Shown here: piece after piece, positions 5,975-8,155 of the stretch
How positions within the stretch are numbered: the first letter of the stretch is position 1
How the letters are laid out: the number at the start of each line of letters is the position of its first letter
From: Acidobacteriaceae bacterium
GTDB lineage: Bacteria; Acidobacteriota; Terriglobia; Terriglobales; Acidobacteriaceae
Reading direction: 5' to 3'
Length of the DNA stretch: 8,155 bases
Assembly (NCBI GenBank): GCA_003135495.1
Contig: PLBX01000197.1
Location: 1 to 8,155, forward strand
Program-made: the position numbers and the translations under genes
Notes under the pieces: generated by a model
Seen by the model: the letters and a program-made list of their open reading frames with translations, nothing else
Database searches by the model: none
What the model was told of the DNA's origin: nothing

Positions 5975-6911
5975 CTTTTACAGCGGCAGCGTTCATCGCT
6001 GGTATGGGCGCCAACCACTCCGCGGATTTCGCGTGCCGTCCGGTAATCAGTTTGTCGAACTCCTGTTGCAAGGCGCGGGTTACCGGCCCAGCTTTTCCTG
6101 TTCCAATGAGGCGGAAATCAATCTCGCGCAGCGCAATGACCTCTGCCGCCGTGCCGCAGACAAAAACTTCATCGGCGATATAAAGCTGATCGCGAGATAT
6201 GGGTTCTTCTACGACCGAGTAACCAAGATCGCGAGCCAGTATGATCAGGCTGTCGCGCGTGATGCCCTCGAGAATTCCTGCACGCGGCGAGGTCACAATA
6301 ATATTGTTGCGGACGATGAAAAGATTTTCGCCGGTGCACTCGGCGACGTAGCCATCGGGGCCAAGCATGATCGCCTCATCAAAACCGGCGCGCTGCGATT
6401 CAGTTTTCGCCAGAATCGAACTTACATAATTTCCGGAGACCTTGGCCTTGGTCATCATAATGTTGGGATGCAAGCGCGTGAACGAAGCGATGTTGGCGCG
6501 AATGCCACGTTCTTTTGCTTCGACGCCTAGAAAAGCCTTCCACTCCCACACCGCAACCATGAAGCGCGGCTCGCCGGCCTCGACTGTCAGGCTCATAGCG
6601 CCATCGAGAAAAATCATGGGACGGATGTAGCACGACGCAAACTCGTTCGCCGCGATGGTCTGGTTGATGGCGGCTTCTATCTGTTCAAACGTGACCGGCA
6701 AATCTCGAAAGCCGATGATGTGCGCCGAATCGAGCAGCCGCTGCACGTGTTCTTTCATCCGAAAAACGGCTGGTCCATTATCAGTTGAATAGCATCGAAT
6801 TCCTTCAAAAACGCTGAAGCCGTATTGCATTCCAGCGCTCAGAAAGGGAACCACGCCTTCACTGGCGGGCCTTAAGGCATCATGAACCCAAACGTAACGA
6901 GCTGCGGACAT
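5970..6911 (-). CDS. ilvE: Branched-chain amino acid aminotransferase
   Basis: This class IV PLP aminotransferase performs the last step of isoleucine, valine and leucine synthesis, exchanging the amino group with glutamate/2-oxoglutarate. The 313 residues are the normal length. Landmarks are MQYGFSVFEGIRCY (28-41), with Arg39 in the expected position, the RPMIFLDG strand (97-104), the PLP Lys157 in KAKVSGNY, and ECTGENLFIV with Glu191 contacting the cofactor nitrogen. GILEGITRDSLI and VCGTAAEVIALREID follow. The N-terminal run YVWVHDALRPASEGVVPF is the usual opening of this family. The start is well supported by AAGGAG just upstream. The stop TAG (5972-5970) lies inside the composite palindrome, so the last residues, AAAVKV, abut the repeat. 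D-amino-acid transaminase or 4-amino-4-deoxychorismate lyase are less likely, given the full IlvE signature. Confidence 0.94.
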   Translation of the reverse strand: MSAARYVWVHDALRPASEGVVPFLSAGMQYGFSVFEGIRCYSTDNGPAVFRMKEHVQRLLDSAHIIGFRDLPVTFEQIEAAINQTIAANEFASCYIRPMIFLDGAMSLTVEAGEPRFMVAVWEWKAFLGVEAKERGIRANIASFTRLHPNIMMTKAKVSGNYVSSILAKTESQRAGFDEAIMLGPDGYVAECTGENLFIVRNNIIVTSPRAGILEGITRDSLIILARDLGYSVVEEPISRDQLYIADEVFVCGTAAEVIALREIDFRLIGTGKAGPVTRALQQEFDKLITGRHAKSAEWLAPIPAMNAAAVKV

Positions 6912-6914
6912 AAT

Positions 6915-6920
6915 CTCCTT
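6915..6920 (-). promoter_or_regulatory. Strong ribosome binding site of ilvE
   Basis: On the minus strand AAGGAG is followed by ATT and the ATG at 6911. It is the clearest Shine-Dalgarno sequence in the window and fixes the ilvE start. Confidence 0.85.
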
Positions 6921-6986
6921 GATAAGTGACTTCAGTAAAGTGAAGAAGCAATAGAGACGACCCCATAAGATTACCTGCCGCTGCCT

Positions 6987-7014
6987 AGACGCGGCAAGCC
7001 GCGTTTCTACAGAC
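6987..7014 (-). repeat. Single copy of the GACGCGGC palindrome repeat
   Basis: On the minus strand this stretch matches 5898-5925 at 27 of 28 bases, so the two copies flank ilvE in opposite orientation. The stem is GACGCGGC (6988-6995) and GCCGCGTT (6998-7005), with the outermost pair broken by the C to T change. It lies in the 209-base divergent gap between ilvE and the cupin gene, upstream of both. Confidence 0.85.
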
Positions 7015-7052
7015 TGAAAGAGTTCGCGAAATTAAGTGCCGATGGGATTTGC

Positions 7053-7082
7053 GCGACATGAAGCGTTGCGAGACTTTATAAT
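7053..7082 (+). promoter_or_regulatory. Probable promoter of the cupin gene
   Basis: TATAAT at 7077-7082 is a perfect -10 box. GCGACA at 7053-7058 matches four of six -35 positions with an 18-base spacer. Transcription would start near 7088-7090, only a few bases before the ATG at 7092 that opens a ten-codon upstream frame. Confidence 0.5.
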
Positions 7083-7091
7083 GGCGCGCTG

Positions 7092-7124
7092 ATGAACAAG
7101 GGTCTAAACCGAGTCAACCTATGA
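7092..7124 (+). CDS. Possible upstream ORF (MNKGLNRVNL) coupled to the cupin gene
   Basis: The ten-codon frame starts with ATG at 7092 and stops with TGA at 7122-7124. That stop overlaps the cupin ATG as ATGA, a typical arrangement for translational coupling. The frame would begin almost at the predicted transcript end, so it could be translated leaderless. No Shine-Dalgarno sequence precedes either start. It is short enough to be coincidence. Confidence 0.25.
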   Translation: MNKGLNRVNL

Positions 7125-7639
7125 AGAAGAAAAAGCTAAGAACAAGTACCGGGAAAAGATCAGTAAGAAAATCGTCAAAGACAGAGATAAAGACAGAGAC
7201 AAAGACAAAGCACAAGGCCGGCAAAAGCGCGCGTCCGGCGAACAAAGTCGCCCTCAAGGCCACCGTGGCACAAGGTAAGCCGAAGACGGCCGAACTGCGA
7301 CACATACCATGGAGCTCCGTCGCGATAGAAGAACTAAATCCGTTGCTGGGCCGTCACTTTGTTGTCGGGCAGAACGTCATGCTCGCGCGCGTTCTTTTGA
7401 AGAAGGGATGCATTGTCCCTGAGCACAGCCATCACAATGAGCAAATCACTTACATCCTCGCAGGCGCGCTTAAGTTCGGAATCGACGGCAAAGAGATTGT
7501 TGTGAACGCGGGGGAAGTCTTGACCATTCCGCCCAACATGCCGCACTGGGCCGAGGCGCTGGCGGATACCGTCGATCTCGACATCTTTAATCCGCCGCGT
7601 GCCGACTGGATCAACAAAACGGATGCATACTTGCGTTAA
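7121..7639 (+). CDS. Cupin-domain protein with basic N-terminal extension
   Basis: Residues about 60-172 form one cupin barrel. Motif 1 is GCIVPEHSHHNEQITYILAG (96-115), with metal-ligand candidates His102, His104 and Gln108 or Glu107. Motif 2 is GEVLTIPPNMPHWAEAL, with His142. The tail PPRADWINKTDAYLR matches small stand-alone cupins as I remember them. The substrate is unknown; similar small cupins include sugar-acid and pectin-fragment enzymes of KdgF type. Residues 1-57 are very rich in Lys, Arg, Thr and Ser, with no signal peptide. They are partly built from a 12-bp DNA repeat and are not part of the fold. If ATG 7121 is wrong, GTG 7265, preceded by CAAGG, would give a 125-residue core protein. 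Transcription is probably from the TATAAT promoter just upstream. Confidence 0.85.
   Translation: MKKKKLRTSTGKRSVRKSSKTEIKTETKTKHKAGKSARPANKVALKATVAQGKPKTAELRHIPWSSVAIEELNPLLGRHFVVGQNVMLARVLLKKGCIVPEHSHHNEQITYILAGALKFGIDGKEIVVNAGEVLTIPPNMPHWAEALADTVDLDIFNPPRADWINKTDAYLR
7177..7210 (+). repeat. 12-bp in-frame tandem repeat in the cupin gene
   Basis: AAAGACAGAGAT (7177-7188), AAAGACAGAGAC (7189-7200) and the partial copy AAAGACAAAG (7201-7210) follow head to tail. Because 12 is a multiple of three, copies add Lys-Thr-Glu-X blocks without changing frame. They encode the KTEIKTETKTK stretch of the basic extension. Confidence 0.85.
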
Positions 7640-7707
7640 GAACTTACGTTACAGAATAGGGACAGCAATGTGTGACCTCAATTGACTTGCAACGCCTCTG
7701 CGTACTC

Positions 7708-7736
7708 TGCGATTCTCTATCATTGACTCGTATGAT
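7708..7736 (+). promoter_or_regulatory. Possible promoter of the threonine synthase gene
   Basis: GCGATT (7709-7714) and TATGAT (7731-7736) have a 16-base spacer. The -10 box is good, and the -35 box is weak. The spacing and both boxes nearly match the site at 4294-4322. The start codon lies 39 bases downstream of the -10 box. Confidence 0.3.
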
Positions 7737-7775
7737 GTAGTTATCCTTTCTGTACGGGCATGGTGATAGGGCGAA

Positions 7776-8155
7776 GTGTCGATCATTCAAAATACTGAAA
7801 CCACCGCGAAACTCCGTTGCATTTCGTGCGGCGATCAACCTGATTCTGCCGGGCGCGATTTCCGTTGTACTGCCTGCGGCGACCTGCTGGAATTCTTTTT
7901 CCCAGAAGGCGCGCTTAGCGCATTAGCCGATCCGCCGACGCTGAAAGCTCTCTGGCTCGAGCGGCGCACATCGCGCGATGTGCTCGACCAGAGCGGAGTC
8001 TGGCGCTTCCGCGAACTTCTGCCGCACATTTCCACGGAACATGCCATTACGCTGCGCGAGGGGAATACTCCACTCTACGAGATGCCGCGCTGCGCACACT
8101 CCGCTGGCGTCGGCAGACTTTTAGCGAAGCATCAGGGCATGAACCCAACCGGCTC
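7776..8155 (+). CDS. thrC: Threonine synthase, N-terminal part (3' end outside window)
   Basis: This PLP enzyme converts O-phosphohomoserine to threonine. The frame is open to the window end, giving 126 residues. It begins with a zinc-ribbon-like segment, LRCISCG (13-19) with a second CTAC pair at 31-34, which precedes the catalytic domain in many long-type threonine synthases. SGVWRFRELLP, LREGNTPLYEMP and KHQGMNPTGS are strong family markers; the last leads into the PLP-lysine motif just past the edge. The start is GTG 7776: an in-frame TAG lies at 7767-7769, no ATG precedes it, and AGGG at 7768-7771 serves as a ribosome site. It follows the cupin gene after a 136-base gap with its own possible promoter. 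Diaminopropionate ammonia-lyase and threonine dehydratase are excluded by the ribbon and the GVWRFRELLP run. Confidence 0.92.
   Translation, partial: MSIIQNTETTAKLRCISCGDQPDSAGRDFRCTACGDLLEFFFPEGALSALADPPTLKALWLERRTSRDVLDQSGVWRFRELLPHISTEHAITLREGNTPLYEMPRCAHSAGVGRLLAKHQGMNPTG

Noticed and set aside
5847..6530. 227-residue plus-strand open frame opposite ilvE
   Set aside because: It runs through the palindromic repeat and antisense to the conserved IlvE core; no recognisable motif.
6926..6947. Small hairpin CTTCA/TGAAG upstream of ilvE as an attenuator
   Set aside because: The stem is only five bases, with no T-tract and no leader peptide with Ile, Leu or Val codons in view.
7682..7728. Two TTGACT boxes (7682 and 7723) as -35 elements for thrC
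   Set aside because: Neither has a good -10 box at 16-18 bases; the GCGATT/TATGAT pair fits slightly better.

Overview
The window looks like ordinary chromosome from a soil-type bacterium. The best guess is Acidobacteriota (Terriglobia-like), but this is inference. It rests on two kinds of intergenic repeat that I associate with those genomes: a direct repeat around 2231-2299 whose reverse reading contains the peptide HPERSEGP, and palindromes of the type GACGCGGC-TT-GCCGCGTC. The overall style of the genes also fits. No tRNA, rRNA, transposase, phage gene or CRISPR array is visible.

Layout from left to right. Positions 1-385 hold the 3' end of a malate synthase gene (glyoxylate shunt). Twelve bases later comes a 569-residue TPR protein with a Fis-type helix-turn-helix at its C-terminus (397-2106), which may be a regulator in the same operon. 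A 277-base gap (2107-2383) holds the HPERSEGP-type repeat and a long imperfect hairpin just before cysK. The cysteine-synthesis pair cysK (2384-3355) and cysE (3480-4187) follows. The two genes are separated by a 14-bp tandem array that runs exactly into the cysE start codon. After a GC-rich palindromic element comes a fused Fe-S/membrane protein (4355-5893). It carries four [4Fe-4S] sites of the NrfC/PsrB/DmsB type and an NrfD/PsrC-like eight-helix domain, with no catalytic subunit in view. ilvE (5970-6911) is convergent to it on the minus strand and ends inside a composite palindrome. Divergent from ilvE is a small cupin gene with an unusual lysine-rich N-terminal extension (7121-7639). The window closes with the 5' part of a threonine synthase gene (7776-8155), which starts with GTG.

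How the genes fit together. CysE makes O-acetylserine and CysK converts it with sulfide to cysteine. The CysE C-terminus ends in Ile, as expected for docking into CysK. IlvE and ThrC belong to the branched-chain and threonine branches of amino-acid synthesis. The NrfCD-like fusion would move electrons between the quinone pool and an unseen partner.

The most unusual feature is the array between cysK and cysE. Every unit carries a TGC (Cys) codon, and every junction forms an overlapping stop/start (TTGA or ATGA). The result reads as a chain of five-codon ORFs, followed by a Cys-rich 11-residue ORF that overlaps the cysE start. It could be a cysteine-sensing leader, or simply a slippage minisatellite.
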